DNA of 64,000 nt from JASHPR01 sp963749145 (GCA_963749145.1 CAVVLN010000001.1:434001-498000); one strand, 5' to 3'; counted from the first letter of the stretch, positions 1-9,622 are shown. Translations and numbers: made by a program. The notes: generated by a model from the letters alone, not told the origin.

Positions 1-1128
1 CCGGCCAGCGCGCCCTACCCCTACCCTGCGGTCTCCCACGAACCGCGGATCCAGCAGCTTTCCGATGACCTGGGCGCGGCTGGCTACCATCCGTTCCACG
101 CGCCGTGCGGCATCTTGGTCAACGAGGCGAACATGCCCTACAGCATCTGCGTGCGGTGCGCCGACTGCGACGGCTTCCCGTGCCCGCTGCACGCCAAGGC
201 CGACGCCGAGGTGATCGGCGTCCGTCCCGCTCTCGAGCACGCGAACGTCACCCTGGTCCGGAACGCGCAGGTGGTGAAGCTGGAGACCAACCCGGCCGGC
301 ACCGCAGTCACCCAGGTGGTGGCCGAGCACGACGGCGAAACCGAGCGGTATGAGGGCGACATCGTGGTCGTCTCCTGCGGCGCGGCCAACTCCGCCAAGC
401 TGCTGCTGGCCTCCGCCGACGACAAGCACCCGAACGGGCTGGCCAACGGCTCCGATCAAGTCGGCCGCAACTTCATGTACCACGACTGCCAGGCCGTGCT
501 CGCCCTGTCCAAGGACCCGAACCCGACCGTGTTCCAGAAGACCCTCGGCGTCAACGACTTCTACTTCAGCGGCCCGGACTTCGACTACCCGATGGGCAAC
601 ATCCAGATGATCGGCAAGTCGCAGGCGGCGATGTTCCGCGGCGAGAAGCCCCTCGAGACCAAGTTCGCGCCGAACTGGGCGCTGCGCGACGTCGCGGCAC
701 ACGCCGTGGACTTCTGGCTGTCCACCGAGGACCTGCCGCAGCCAGACAACCGGGTCACCCTCGGCCCCGACGGCGCCGTCCACCTGGCATACACGCCGAG
801 CAACCCCACCGCCGCCAAGCGGCTGTACCACCAGCTTCACTCGATGCTGGGCTCGCTCGGCATGCACCCCGGCCACCTGGCTCACCGGTTCTGCTACATG
901 AAAACCGACATCCCGGTCGCTGGCTGCGCGCACCAGGCCGGCACCGTGCGGTTCGGCACGGACCCGGCCACATCGGCGCTCAACCCCGACTGCCGCGCCC
1001 ACGAACTCGACAACCTCTACGTCGTCGACACCAGCTTCTTCCCGAGCATCAGCGCGGTCAACCCGGCCCTCACCGCGATGGCCAACGCCATCCGCGTCGG
1101 CGACCACCTGCTCCAACGACTCGGCTGA
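1..1128 (+). CDS. GMC-family FAD oxidoreductase, C-terminal part (5' end outside window)
   Basis: Frame 1 is open from the first base, so the FAD-binding N-terminus lies before the window and the first visible codon is internal. A cysteine-rich stretch (ICVRCADCDGFPCPLHAK, near bases 142-195) resembles the Cys motifs of the bacterial GMC branch. The C-terminal GMC signature is clear: HQAGT with the likely active-site His, LYVVDTSFFPS, then NPALT with the conserved Asn, ending GDHLLQRLG. Family members oxidise alcohols, sugars or sterols with FAD; the substrate cannot be told here. It is followed by a 70-base gap and a convergent gene. The family is secure, the specificity is not. Confidence 0.85.
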   Translation, partial: PASAPYPYPAVSHEPRIQQLSDDLGAAGYHPFHAPCGILVNEANMPYSICVRCADCDGFPCPLHAKADAEVIGVRPALEHANVTLVRNAQVVKLETNPAGTAVTQVVAEHDGETERYEGDIVVVSCGAANSAKLLLASADDKHPNGLANGSDQVGRNFMYHDCQAVLALSKDPNPTVFQKTLGVNDFYFSGPDFDYPMGNIQMIGKSQAAMFRGEKPLETKFAPNWALRDVAAHAVDFWLSTEDLPQPDNRVTLGPDGAVHLAYTPSNPTAAKRLYHQLHSMLGSLGMHPGHLAHRFCYMKTDIPVAGCAHQAGTVRFGTDPATSALNPDCRAHELDNLYVVDTSFFPSISAVNPALTAMANAIRVGDHLLQRLG

Positions 1129-1199
1129 GCGGCAGAGCGCCCAGGGCGGGCAGCCCGGCCTAGCGGGCTCGAGGTGGGCGCTTGCGGCCAGACTGGCAG

Positions 1200-1889
1200 T
1201 CAGCTCAGCCGGACCAGGCCGCTGACTGCCAGGTAGGCCCCTAGGAGCAGCGCGATGGTGGCCATGAGCTGCAAGGCGTGGCCCATTAGCCAATTCTGGC
1301 TGTGCTTGAGCAGCGCTTTGGTGGCCTCGGGCCTGAGTTCCAGGAACGCGAACGGGATGATGATCAGCAAGAAGTCGATGATGACGAAGATGACGACGGC
1401 GGTGACCTGGGTCGCGGTGGATGATTTGCCAGTGACCAGGTTGTGCAGCGCGGTGAGGTAGCTGGCGCCGGGGATGCCGATCAGCGCGCCGACGAGCATG
1501 GCGAGCCCGAGCCGGGGCTCGGCCAGCACCCGCTGCGCCCAGCCGTCCTTCTTCTTCTGCGGCTGCTCTGGCGGCCCGGGCCCGGCCGGGACTGGTGCCT
1601 TCCGCCGGCCGTGCAGGCGGCCGGTGGCGAGCAGCCCGCCGGCGGCGAGCAGCAGCAGGCCGAGGGCCAGATCGACGCCCGCGCTAACCCTGCCCTGGGC
1701 CTTGATCGCATCGGCGTGGAAGACAAGCACGTCCAGCCAGCCGACCGCCAGGGCCACGGTCATGCCGCCGACCAGCACGCACAAGAACATCGCCCGCGGC
1801 CGCCGGTTCTCGATCAGCAGCAGATCGAGGGCCAGCAGCTTCGGGTTCAGCGCCGAGAGAAATGCCAGCGCAAAGAACTCCGCGGTCAT
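1200..1889 (-). CDS. GAP-family (LysE-like) integral membrane protein
   Basis: A 229-residue membrane protein with about six hydrophobic segments. Its opening (ALNPKLLALDLLLIENRRP) is typical of the actinobacterial GAP/Sap family, which is related to LysE-type exporters and linked in mycobacteria to glycolipid transport. A charged Pro/Lys-rich loop (about residues 105-120) splits the helices into two groups of three, as in other LysE-like proteins. The start is the ATG reading MTAEFFALAF. It is convergent with the GMC gene and is followed upstream, on the same strand, by a SHOCT gene 160 bases away. Substrate unknown; the family call rests on the N-terminal motif and topology. Confidence 0.75.
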   Translation of the reverse strand: MTAEFFALAFLSALNPKLLALDLLLIENRRPRAMFLCVLVGGMTVALAVGWLDVLVFHADAIKAQGRVSAGVDLALGLLLLAAGGLLATGRLHGRRKAPVPAGPGPPEQPQKKKDGWAQRVLAEPRLGLAMLVGALIGIPGASYLTALHNLVTGKSSTATQVTAVVIFVIIDFLLIIIPFAFLELRPEATKALLKHSQNWLMGHALQLMATIALLLGAYLAVSGLVRLS

Positions 1890-2048
1890 CGCCGGTCAGC
1901 CAGCATCGGCCATCGTCCCCGCACCGGTGGCACGGGCCGGCTGGCGGCCAAGAACCACCGTCCAGCCGTCCCCGGGCTGATCACGGGTCGCCATGCCTGC
2001 CTCCCCCCTGATAGGACCTTGAGGCCGGCGTTCACCGGCCGCTTGCGC

Positions 2049-2333
2049 CTAACCGAGCAGCTTGGCTTTGGCCGAGCTGAACTCGTCGTCGGTCAGGGCA
2101 CCCTGCTCGTGCAGGGCCGTGAGCTGATTCAGCTGGTCGGGCATCGAGGGGGCGGGCGCTTGCTGGTCCGGCCCGGGCGTCGCTTGCTGCTGCTCGAGGT
2201 CGCCAATCCGCTCGTTCTGCTCGTCCTCCTGTTGTCCTCGCTCGGCGGATCGCCGCGCGACGCTCTTGCCGGCGATATATGCACCGCCTCCTACTGCCGC
2301 TGCGCGCAGCAGCGGGCGCCGTCGCCTGAACAT
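2049..2333 (-). CDS. SHOCT-domain small protein
   Basis: A 94-residue protein. An Arg-rich N-terminus (MFRRRRPLLRAAAVGGGAY) resembles a short membrane-proximal anchor. A Gln/Glu/Pro-rich linker follows, then a C-terminal SHOCT motif (about residues 66-94, LNQLTALHEQGALTDDEFSSA then KAKLLG). SHOCT is a short C-terminal oligomerisation or targeting domain in many bacterial membrane proteins. A second SHOCT protein lies at 47828-48223. No enzymatic function can be inferred. Confidence 0.8.
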   Translation of the reverse strand: MFRRRRPLLRAAAVGGGAYIAGKSVARRSAERGQQEDEQNERIGDLEQQQATPGPDQQAPAPSMPDQLNQLTALHEQGALTDDEFSSAKAKLLG

Positions 2334-2780
2334 GACGCTCTCCTCACATTGGGGTTGGGGTTGAGGCCAGGCCGTCTCTTACGGCCCGGGGGCAGGCCCA
2401 GACCGAGGGCAACCATCGGGCCAGGATCGCTAGGGCCTCGTGGCGTCGTCGACGGGGCTTTGGCTGGCATATTCGTGACCAGAGTCCTTTCGCTGCGTGC
2501 CGGGACGGGAAACCGCAGACGGTCCAGGCCTTTCGATAGTCACACCTCCCGGGGCTCGGGGGATCACCCATCGGAGATGGTCGGCTGCCAGCGCTTTCCC
2601 GCAATGGGTGATCTAGTTGTCCCGCTGGCGGCGGAAGTGTGCCGTCGTGACCAGCCGGGGCTGGAACGCACTGCCCGTCGGCCACAGCACCCCGGCATCG
2701 CGCCTGCGCGGCAGCGCGCCAAGCACAGGTGACGAGCGCGTCGCCTGGCTGCCCGGGTGCTGGAGCGATGGCCTCTTGGG
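2334..2780. other. Intergenic stretch, no convincing gene
   Basis: About 450 bases between two reverse-strand genes. Open frames are present on both strands but have atypical composition and match nothing I recognise. It contains a degenerate relative of the TCACCC/GGGTGA repeat: TCACCC near 2563 without a proper right arm, and GGGTGA near 2607 preceded by TTTCCC with a 5-base spacer. Promoters for the SHOCT gene should lie here. Confidence 0.5.
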
Positions 2781-2999
2781 TCATTTCGCGGGTGGCGGCG
2801 TCGCGACGCGCACCTCGACGAGCTCGAGCCCCAGCCCGGTGACCCGCTGTATCAGTTCCTGAAGGGCACCCTGGTCTAGCCGCTCCGCACGGAGCGTAGT
2901 CGTGCCGGGGCCCACACTGATCTCGCAGTCGTCGAACTCAGCGCGCACTACGCGACCCGCCTGGCCAACGAAAGTGATCTCGAATGTTCGTGATTGCAC
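2781..2999 (-). CDS. 72-residue small protein, paralogous family (copy A)
   Basis: The GTG-started product is 72 residues with the core FDDCEISVGPGTTTLRAE and an ending in VATPPPAK. Two paralogues of identical length lie at 48690-48908 and 49268-49486. All three share the pattern (F/Y)EITF(V/L)GQA, FDDCE, GPGTTTLRA, a G-A-L helix and a V-(D/R)-V strand, which suggests a small alpha/beta fold with one invariant Cys. I do not recognise a named family. The start matches copy C, where GTG is followed by a near-identical codon series. Conservation of length and motif in three places strongly supports a real gene. Role unknown; a stress-regulon association is inferred from the operator-like repeats upstream of the paralogues. 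Confidence 0.75.
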   Translation of the reverse strand: MQSRTFEITFVGQAGRVVRAEFDDCEISVGPGTTTLRAERLDQGALQELIQRVTGLGLELVEVRVATPPPAK

Positions 3000-3063
3000 G
3001 CTGTTCGCCTCGTAGTCCTCCCGTTCACGCGTGCTGCGAGTGTGCGTGATAGCCCGGTCTGCG

Positions 3064-3083
3064 TCATCCTCTCCCCGGGGTGA
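3064..3083 (-). promoter_or_regulatory. Degenerate TCACCC/GGGTGA inverted repeat upstream of copy A
   Basis: On the reverse strand TCACCC is followed, after an 8-base gap, by GGATGA, a diverged right arm. It lies 65-84 bases upstream of the start of the 72-residue gene, the same distance as the perfect repeats upstream of copies B and C. The sequence after the arm (GATGACGCAGACC) parallels GATGACGCATACC downstream of the copy C repeat, so the upstream regions look homologous. The remainder of 3000-3300 shows no gene. Confidence 0.45.
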
Positions 3084-3300
3084 CCAGTGGGCCAGTGCAC
3101 CCGTGCTGAACTTCGCTGGTGTTCATGCCTCGCGGGTAGCTGACGTGCCGGGGGGGCCCGGGGCCTTCGTCGGCCTGGCGGCGTGAACCAGTGCACTGTC
3201 GAGGACCGAAGCTTGCCTAACCACCGATTATGCTGCGAAACTGGATGTTCATGTGCTGCTCTGGACCCCCGGCGGCTAGAACTACCGGCCAGGGGCGTGA

Positions 3301-6101
3301 GTGAGCCGCAAAGACCGGCAGGCCGGGGGCGGCAGCCAATCGGCCGGCCCTCCGAGCGTCGTCCCTCTGCGTGATGACCGCGACGTGCGCCGGAGCCCTG
3401 GCTTCGAGGATGCCCGGACGGTGCTCCCGATAGCTTCCGCTTCGGCCATGGGCGGGACGGCGGGGGACATCGTGCCACAGCGCCCGGCGGCAGTGCGGGG
3501 CGCTTCCCGCGACTTGCGGTTCGCGCTGGCGAAATTCCGCCCGACGACGCTGCCTACCACGCTGCTTACAAGGTCGGCGCTGTATGGACGGCTGGGGACC
3601 GGGGCAGGCAAGCGCCTGACCGTCGTGGTGGGCTCGGCTGGTGCTGGCAAGAGCGTGCTGCTGTCGAGCTGGGCGGCGACCCGGGAGGCCGGCGTGACGT
3701 CCTGGCTTTCGTGTGATGACGCCGACGCGAACCTGGTTCGTTTCTGGACGGGGTTCATCACGGCTCCCCAGGTGGTGGCGCCGGGGTTCGGCGCCGATGC
3801 GGCTGAACTGCTCGCGCTGGATGGCGCGATGTCTGCTGACGTTACTGCCTCGATCGCGAACGACGCCGCGAAGCTGCCTGCCGGGTCAGCCATTATCGTT
3901 GATGATTTCCATGCCGCGGCGGCCACGGCCGGCAGGACCATGACCGACCTTGTCGAGCGGTGGCCGTCCGGGACCGCGCAGCTGGTGCTAGCGGGCCGTG
4001 TCGATCCGCCCGTGCGGCTGCACCGGCTACGCCTAGCCGGTGAGCTATGCGAGCTACGCGACCCCGACCTGTATCTGTCGCTGTCCGAGAGCGGCGCCTT
4101 GCTGGCGAACTTCGGCGTGCAGGTCGCCGCCGGTGAGCTTGCCCTGCTTCACCAACGAAGTGAGGGGTGGGCCGCGGCGCTGCAGATGGCTGCGCTGACG
4201 CTCCGGGCCGCCAAGGACCCGGCACAGGTTGCGCGTGCGCTGGATGTGCGCGGCCATGCGATCGCTGAGTACTTCATCGGTGAGGTCCTCGAGCAGCAGC
4301 CACCGGAGCTGGCGCGCTTCATGCTGGAGACTTCGGTTTTGGACGAGCTGACTGCTAAGGCCTGCGAAGCGGTTACCGGCAGGCAGGACGCGGCGGCAAT
4401 GCTGCGCAGCATCGAGGCGGCCAATCTGTTCATCGTGGCGCTCGATGATGACCGGACGACCTACCGCTATCACCATCTAGCGCGCGATGTGCTGCGCGCC
4501 GAGCTGCGTGCCATAGATCGCAGCCAGGAACTCACGCTGCAGCTCCGGGCAGCCGAGTGGATGGAGTCCACGGGGGACACGCGGGGAGCGACTCGCTATT
4601 TCCTCGCGGCCGGGCAGGCCGACCGGGCATTGGGCTTGCTGCAGGAGCGGGTGGTAGCCGACTTGTTCCATGATCCGGCAGCGCCGGCGGCACTGGACCT
4701 TAGCAGGGTCGACCCGTCAATGCTGGCGGGCGTTCCTGAGCAGCTGCTGGCACTTTCGGCCGACCTGCTGCTGTGGGGTGACGCGGTTCACGGCGGTGAG
4801 TACCTGGACCTGCTGGAACGCACGCAGCCGCCGATCCCGCCAGACTCGCGGCTGGCGTCCCGGCTCGCGGTGCTGCGATCACTGCGCTGCGCGCTCTCCG
4901 GCGAGGCGACCGAGACAGTGCGCCATGCTCTTGCGGCGCGGAGCATCGAAGAGCGGACCCGGCTCGGGGATGAGTGGGGTTTCGGCGTGCCGCTCCTACT
5001 GCTGCGTGCCTACACGTGGCTGGAGGACTTCGAGGCGGTGGACCGCGAGGCGGCCGGGGCGATGGCGATGCCCTCGGTCACCGAGCCGGCCCGGCTGGTG
5101 GATGTGCGGGGGGCGCAGGCGCTTGCGTGGTTCGAAGCCGGCCGTATGGCCGACGCCGCTGGTGCTGCGAAGGCCGCTGACAAGGACGCGAAGCGGCTGG
5201 GATTCGAGCAGCATCCCTTCGCGGTGGATTACCTGCGCGTACTGGCTGGCGTCGCGCTGGAGCGGCGGGATCTCGACACCGCGGAGCACCTCACCGAGCG
5301 TGCTCTGTCGATAGCCGAGCGTTTCCGGCCGGTCTTTGGGTTCCTCGTCCTGCTTGACCGGGCCGGGGTCTGGGCTGCCCGCGGCCTGATCCGCGATGCG
5401 CTGGCAAGCGTCGAAGCGGCACGCCTCGTTCTGGCCGGAACCAAATCCGTGCTACTGGCACGAGCCGACGAACTGGAGGCGCTGCTCGCCTGTCGCTCGG
5501 TGACCGGCGCTCCGCCGCCGGGCTGGCTGGAGGGCTCCCTGCCACCCGGCGCAGCTTGCTACTGGCCAGGGTCGCGCTCGCCGCCAACGATCACCGCGCC
5601 GCTTTGGAACACCTTGATGCGCCGTCGCTGGGGGATTTGACGCCGCGAGCCGCGCTGGTACGCCAGGTACTGCTGGCCGCCGCCGCGATCGAGCGCGGCG
5701 ACCCTGAGGCGGCTGCCATCCTTGGCGGCGTGCTCGAGGCAGCACGCCGTGGGCACTTCCTCAACACGGTTGTCACCACTGCGCCCCAGGTCACGCGGTA
5801 TCTGGTCGAGCATTCGGCACAACCGGAGCCGTTCCTGGGGCGGATCATCGGCGCGGCCATGGAAGTGCGCGCCACGCAGCCGGACGCGCCACGACCCGAC
5901 GGCATCTTTGCCGCGCCGCTGACCGCTGCCGAGCTGCGGGTCCTGAAGCTGCTGCCGATCGCCGGTTACGTGGAGATCGCCGCCACCCTTTACATCTCGC
6001 TCAACACGGTGAAGTCCCACCTGCGGTCGATCTACCAGAAGCTAGGAGTGTCCTCGCGCTCGGAAGCGATCGAGCTAGCTGTGGATCTGCGCCTGCTCTG
6101 A
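3301..6101 (+). pseudogene. LuxR-family ATP-binding (MalT/LAL-type) transcriptional regulator, frameshifted
   Basis: A large ATP-dependent LuxR regulator of about 930 residues. Residues about 60-85 carry the usual LAL entry (FRPTTLPTTLLTRSALYGRL), then a Walker A VVGSAGAGKS, a Walker B-like AIIVDDFH, a long TPR-like middle, and a C-terminal LuxR helix-turn-helix (LTAAELRVLKLL, then ISLNTVKSHLRSIYQKLGVS). The first frame stops at 5640, while the HTH part is read in another frame from before 5541. Comparison with the paralogous relic at 58888-59265 puts the shift between about 5480 and 5540. The product would lose its DNA-binding domain unless this is a sequencing error. The GTG start at 3301 is uncertain; an ATG at 3448 is possible. 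Such proteins activate neighbouring genes on inducer and ATP binding. Confidence 0.85.
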
Positions 6102-6279
6102 GACCGTTGTGCATGGGGGGATAGATGACCTTAGGCATCGCGGCCGGCCAGACGTGCCTAGGCGACAGTCCGGAGCGGCCACCGGAAGGATCCCGGCCAG
6201 CGGCTGGGAATCACCCCGGAAAGATGATGCCGGTGGCTTCTGCGCAGCGCAGATTCGGTCATAGAGAGAACGCAGCAAC

Positions 6280-6318
6280 GGTCGGCAAAACCGTCCATGC
6301 GAAGATGGGTTGCCGACC
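6280..6318. promoter_or_regulatory. Long imperfect hairpin in the gap before the DUF2252 gene
   Basis: Nine-base arms GGTCGGCAA and TTGCCGACC are perfect complements separated by 21 bases, and the loop carries an inner CCAT/ATGG pair. It sits about 145 bases upstream of the DUF2252 start in the 360-base gap after the regulator (6102-6463), which otherwise holds no gene. There is no T-run, so a terminator is less likely than an operator or mRNA leader element. A half copy of the TCACCC repeat (TCACCC near 6213) lies just before it. Confidence 0.4.
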
Positions 6319-6463
6319 TGCAGGACCTTGAGCGCGGCGGTTGAGCCCGTCGGGAGGCTCTCAGCCCGCGCGGTGGTTCTTGCCCGGTACCAGCATCACG
6401 GGAGCCACCCATGGTGGGAAACGGCCGGCGGCGTCATGCCGCTATGGCCTGGAGGGAGTGGCT

Positions 6464-8005
6464 ATGAGTGTGAAGACTGAGGGAGTCGCGGCGAGGAGGC
6501 CTGCCGCGCGGGCTTCTTCTGGCCGGAGTACGGCGCGTGCCGCGCGGGCTTCTGGCCGGGGTACGGCGCGGGCCGCGCCGGCATCCGGCAAAGGCCCGGT
6601 GCGGGCCGCGGCGGATGAGCGGCTGAGCCGGGCGGATCGGGTGGCGCGGGGTAAGGATGCCCGGGTGGTGGCTCCGTTGGGGTCGCAGGCGGAGTTCGAT
6701 CCGGCCGGGAAGCGGGATCCGGTGGGGTTGTTGCTGGGTCAGGCCAAGACGCGGGTGCCGGAGCTGGTGCCGGTGCGGCACGGGCGGATGCTGGTGTCGG
6801 CGTTCACGTATTACCGGGGCGCGGCGCTGCCGATGGCGGCCGACCTGGCCACTACGCCGGCGTCGGGGTTGCGGGTGCAGTTGTGCGGGGATGCGCACCT
6901 GTCCAATTTCGGGGCGTTCGCGTCGCCGGAGCGCAACCTGGTGTTCGACGTCAACGACTTCGACGAGACGCTGCCGGGGCCGTTCGAGTGGGATGTCAAG
7001 CGGCTGGCCGCGAGCCTGGTGGTGGCCGGGCGCGACAACGGGTTCGCGGCCAAGGACTGCCGCAAGATCACGCTGGCGGCGGCCGAGGGGTACCGGACCG
7101 CGATGCGCGCCTTCGCGGAGCAGCCGTTGCTGGCGGTGTGGTACACGCACGTGGACATCGAGCCGGTCATCGCCCAGCTCAAGTCCCAGGTCAAGGCGAA
7201 GCGGTTCAAGCTCGCCGGGAAGATGCTGGCCAAGGCGCACACCGCCGACAGCATGAAGGCCGTGGGCAAGCTGACCACCGTGGTCGACGGGCGGCGGCGG
7301 ATCATCAGCGACCCGCCGCTGATCGTCCCGGTCGAGGAGATCTTCGCCGGCCTGCAGGCCGACGCGATCTACCAGCTGCTGAACACCGTGCTGGTCAAGT
7401 ACCGGCGCACCCTGCAATCGGACCGCCGCCACCTGCTGGAGCGGTTCGCGATGGTGCAGGTGGCCCGCAAGGTGGTGGGGGTCGGCAGCGTCGGCACCCG
7501 CGCCTATGTCGTGCTGATGGAGGCCGGCGACGGGGCCGAGCCGTTGTTCTTGCAGGCCAAGGAGGCCGAGGCGTCGGTCCTGGCCGCCTATGCCGGGCGC
7601 AGCCAGTACACCAACCAGGGCGAGCGCGCCGTCGCCGGGCAGCACCTGATGCAGGCCGAAAGCGACATCTTCCTCGGCTGGACCCGGGTGACCAACCCCG
7701 AAGACGGCAAAGACCGTGACTTCTACGTCCGCCAGCTCAAGGACTGGAAGTTCTCCGTGCCGATCGAGATGATGCTCCCCCAGGGCCTGACGCTGTACGC
7801 CCGGCTGTGCGGGTGGACCCTGGCCCGGGCGCACGCCCGCTCCGGCGACCGCATCGCCCTGGCCGCCTACCTCGGCGGCTCGGCCAAGTTCGACCAGGCC
7901 ATCGCCGACTTCGCCGAAACCTACGCCGACCAGAACGAACGCGACTACGCCGCGCTCAAGACCGCCGTCAAAGAAGGCAGAGCCAAAGCCACCACCGAAA
8001 TCTAA
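6464..8005 (+). CDS. DUF2252 family protein (copy A)
   Basis: A 513-residue DUF2252 protein. The start is the ATG at 6464, chosen for GGAGGGA six bases upstream; a longer upstream frame has no such site. A low-complexity Ala/Arg/Gly N-terminus (residues 1-55) precedes the domain. The domain has VPVRHGRMLVSAFTYYRG, the kinase-like catalytic-loop motif GDAHLSNFGAF, DVNDFDETLPGPFEWDVKR and a C-terminal YADQNERDYAAL. The family is related in fold to aminoglycoside phosphotransferase-type kinases; its substrate is unknown. A close paralogue lies on the other strand at 59335-60801. The gene stands downstream of the LuxR-type regulator and could be its target, by position only. Confidence 0.9.
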   Translation: MSVKTEGVAARRPAARASSGRSTARAARASGRGTARAAPASGKGPVRAAADERLSRADRVARGKDARVVAPLGSQAEFDPAGKRDPVGLLLGQAKTRVPELVPVRHGRMLVSAFTYYRGAALPMAADLATTPASGLRVQLCGDAHLSNFGAFASPERNLVFDVNDFDETLPGPFEWDVKRLAASLVVAGRDNGFAAKDCRKITLAAAEGYRTAMRAFAEQPLLAVWYTHVDIEPVIAQLKSQVKAKRFKLAGKMLAKAHTADSMKAVGKLTTVVDGRRRIISDPPLIVPVEEIFAGLQADAIYQLLNTVLVKYRRTLQSDRRHLLERFAMVQVARKVVGVGSVGTRAYVVLMEAGDGAEPLFLQAKEAEASVLAAYAGRSQYTNQGERAVAGQHLMQAESDIFLGWTRVTNPEDGKDRDFYVRQLKDWKFSVPIEMMLPQGLTLYARLCGWTLARAHARSGDRIALAAYLGGSAKFDQAIADFAETYADQNERDYAALKTAVKEGRAKATTEI

Positions 8006-8427
8006 GACGGCCTGTGCCGAACGCGCAACGATAACCGATTCGGGCTAAGCAGCGATTAGCGCCCTTCTTCACGCTGGCGTTCCTCGCGGAATTCCGCTGC
8101 GGAGCCGCCCAGGGAGACTTGTTCACCGAGGTCTACGAGTCCGGCCAGTCCTGAGGATCCGGCCATGGTTGCCGCCAGCGCGCAGCATGCACGCAAACCA
8201 GTTATCCAGCACCGCGGGAGGGAGGGAGTTCCGGGCATTCGTCTTGGTCAGGGCGGCCCGCCTGCTGGCCGGAGCAGTGATGGTGCGCCTGATCCGCGCT
8301 TTCCCGGCCGCGCCCAGCCCGGCCCGGCCACCGGGCCCGCGCAGCATCCGGCTGGCCTGACGGAGGCGCGGGCGTGCGGCAGCAGCGTACGGAACCGGCC
8401 AGCGAGCAGGGCCAGGAGCAGAAGGCG
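8006..8427. other. Intergenic stretch of about 420 bases
   Basis: No convincing gene. A 36-codon reverse frame (8056-8166) beginning MAGSSGLAGL has coding-like composition but no recognisable family or clear ribosome site, so I leave it uncalled. The stretch should contain the promoter of the next forward gene. Confidence 0.4.
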
Positions 8428-9084
8428 ATGTCGGCTGAACCGCCTGAGAGCACGGTCACCGAAGGAGGACGCACCCTCGAGGTGCGCTGGATCTTCCCGG
8501 GCCGGCTGGAGCCCGCGCTGGCCGGATGGTTCGGGCGCTTCCCGGCCCAGACGGAGTCACGCCAGGACACCTACCTGCTGGATCCGCGGTTGCGCGGGCT
8601 GTCGGTGAAGGTCCGCGGGGGCGGGGCGCTGGAGGTCAAGGTGTACCACGGCAGCCCGGGCATCCTCGAGGTGGTCGGCCGCGCCCGCGGCCGCCTGGAG
8701 TCCTGGCAGAAGTGGTCCTTTCCGTTCAGCCCTCCCGGCCCCGACCGCGGCGAGCGGGCTGGCGGGAGGCTGGTATGCAAGAGGCGGCGCATCAGCCGGT
8801 TCTCCCGGGCCAGCAGCCAGATCGTGGCGCGTGTCCCGGGGCCGGGCCAGCAGCCGGAGTGCGGGGTGGAACTCACCGAGGTCCGCGTGCGCGGCCAGGA
8901 CTGGTGGTCCCTCGGCTTCGAGGCGACCGGCCCCGCCGGCCTGCTCCGCAGCGAACTGCAGGCCACCGCCTCGCTCGTGTTCGCCCAGGCCCTGCCCGGG
9001 GGGATGGAACCCGGCACCGATGACTCCAGGTCCTTTGCGGAATGGCTGGGCCAGCAGCCGGGCACTGCTGAGGAGCTTGGGTGA
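8428..9084 (+). CDS. Uncharacterised protein, possibly CYTH-like
   Basis: About 218 residues from the ATG at 8428; an alternative GTG start at 8374 adds 18 residues. The layout is beta-rich: LEVRWIFPG near the N-terminus, then DTYLLDPRLRGLSVKVRGG and LEVKVYHG, then WQKWSFPF and ELTEVRVRGQDWWSLGFE. An acidic/basic ladder of the type E-x-R near the start, a D-x-Y strand and V-K-x-R strands is reminiscent of CYTH (triphosphate tunnel) proteins, but the diagnostic E-x-E-x-K motif is absent. Function is therefore unassigned. It lies 80 bases before the nonapeptide-repeat gene on the same strand. Confidence 0.6.
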   Translation: MSAEPPESTVTEGGRTLEVRWIFPGRLEPALAGWFGRFPAQTESRQDTYLLDPRLRGLSVKVRGGGALEVKVYHGSPGILEVVGRARGRLESWQKWSFPFSPPGPDRGERAGGRLVCKRRRISRFSRASSQIVARVPGPGQQPECGVELTEVRVRGQDWWSLGFEATGPAGLLRSELQATASLVFAQALPGGMEPGTDDSRSFAEWLGQQPGTAEELG

Positions 9085-9166
9085 CAGGTGCGCGTTGGTG
9101 ACCGGCCGCGTGAATGATCAGTGCTAAGGGTGGTCCAGGGCCGCATAACGCAGCGATACTTGCCCT

Positions 9167-9622
9167 GTGGACCCGTTTGTGCGACGGCGCTCGGTGGAAG
9201 CCCGGCTGGTCACGCGCAGGGAGGCGTTGGCCCAGGCCGTCTCAGAGCGCGCGGTCGAGCTGGTGGTTTCCGCGCTGGATGTGAACGCGCTGCTGGACGG
9301 GGTCGATCTGAACGCGGTGCTGGACGAGGTCGACATCGAGCGGGTGCTCGACCGGATCGACCTGGACCGCCTGCTCGAGCGGGTGGACCTGAACGGCATC
9401 GTCGAGCGCCTCGACCTCGACGCGCTAGTCGAGCAGACCGACCTCGGCGCCATCATCGCCAAATCCTCCAGCGGGGTCGCGAGCGAAGCGCTCGACGTGG
9501 TCCGCAGCCAGGCCGTCGGACTTGACGAGTTCATCGCCCGCTGGATAGGGCGGCTCCGCCGCCGCCCGTACCCGGGCCCGCCCGGCCTGCGTGACCGGCC
9601 GCGGGCCGCGGCAGGGTCATGA
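9167..9622 (+). CDS. Nonapeptide-repeat protein (seven tandem D-L-x-x-L-L repeats)
   Basis: A 151-residue GTG-started protein. Residues 37-99 are seven tandem nine-residue units: LDVNALLDG, VDLNAVLDE, VDIERVLDR, IDLDRLLER, VDLNGIVER, LDLDALVEQ, TDLGAIIAK. Position 2 is Asp in every unit and positions 1, 3, 6 and 7 are aliphatic. Such repeats probably form an amphipathic helical or solenoid surface. The C-terminus (IARWIGRLRRRP) is basic. The stop overlaps the start of the RDD membrane gene (ATGA), so the two are translationally coupled and probably form one complex at the membrane. No catalytic motif is seen; the biochemical role is unknown. Confidence 0.8.
   Translation: MDPFVRRRSVEARLVTRREALAQAVSERAVELVVSALDVNALLDGVDLNAVLDEVDIERVLDRIDLDRLLERVDLNGIVERLDLDALVEQTDLGAIIAKSSSGVASEALDVVRSQAVGLDEFIARWIGRLRRRPYPGPPGLRDRPRAAAGS

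Noticed and set aside
1443..2732. A 429-codon forward frame across the GAP and SHOCT genes
   Set aside because: Spans two reverse-strand genes with clear motifs; its own product is low-complexity Arg/Gly/Leu.
6434..7834. A 466-codon reverse open frame opposite DUF2252 copy A
   Set aside because: Shadow frame in high-GC DNA; the forward frame carries all conserved motifs and a ribosome site.
9275..9465. Regular DNA periodicity of 27 bases, considered as a CRISPR or minisatellite
   Set aside because: The repeat is at the protein level (nonapeptides) with diverged codons; no direct DNA repeats with spacers.
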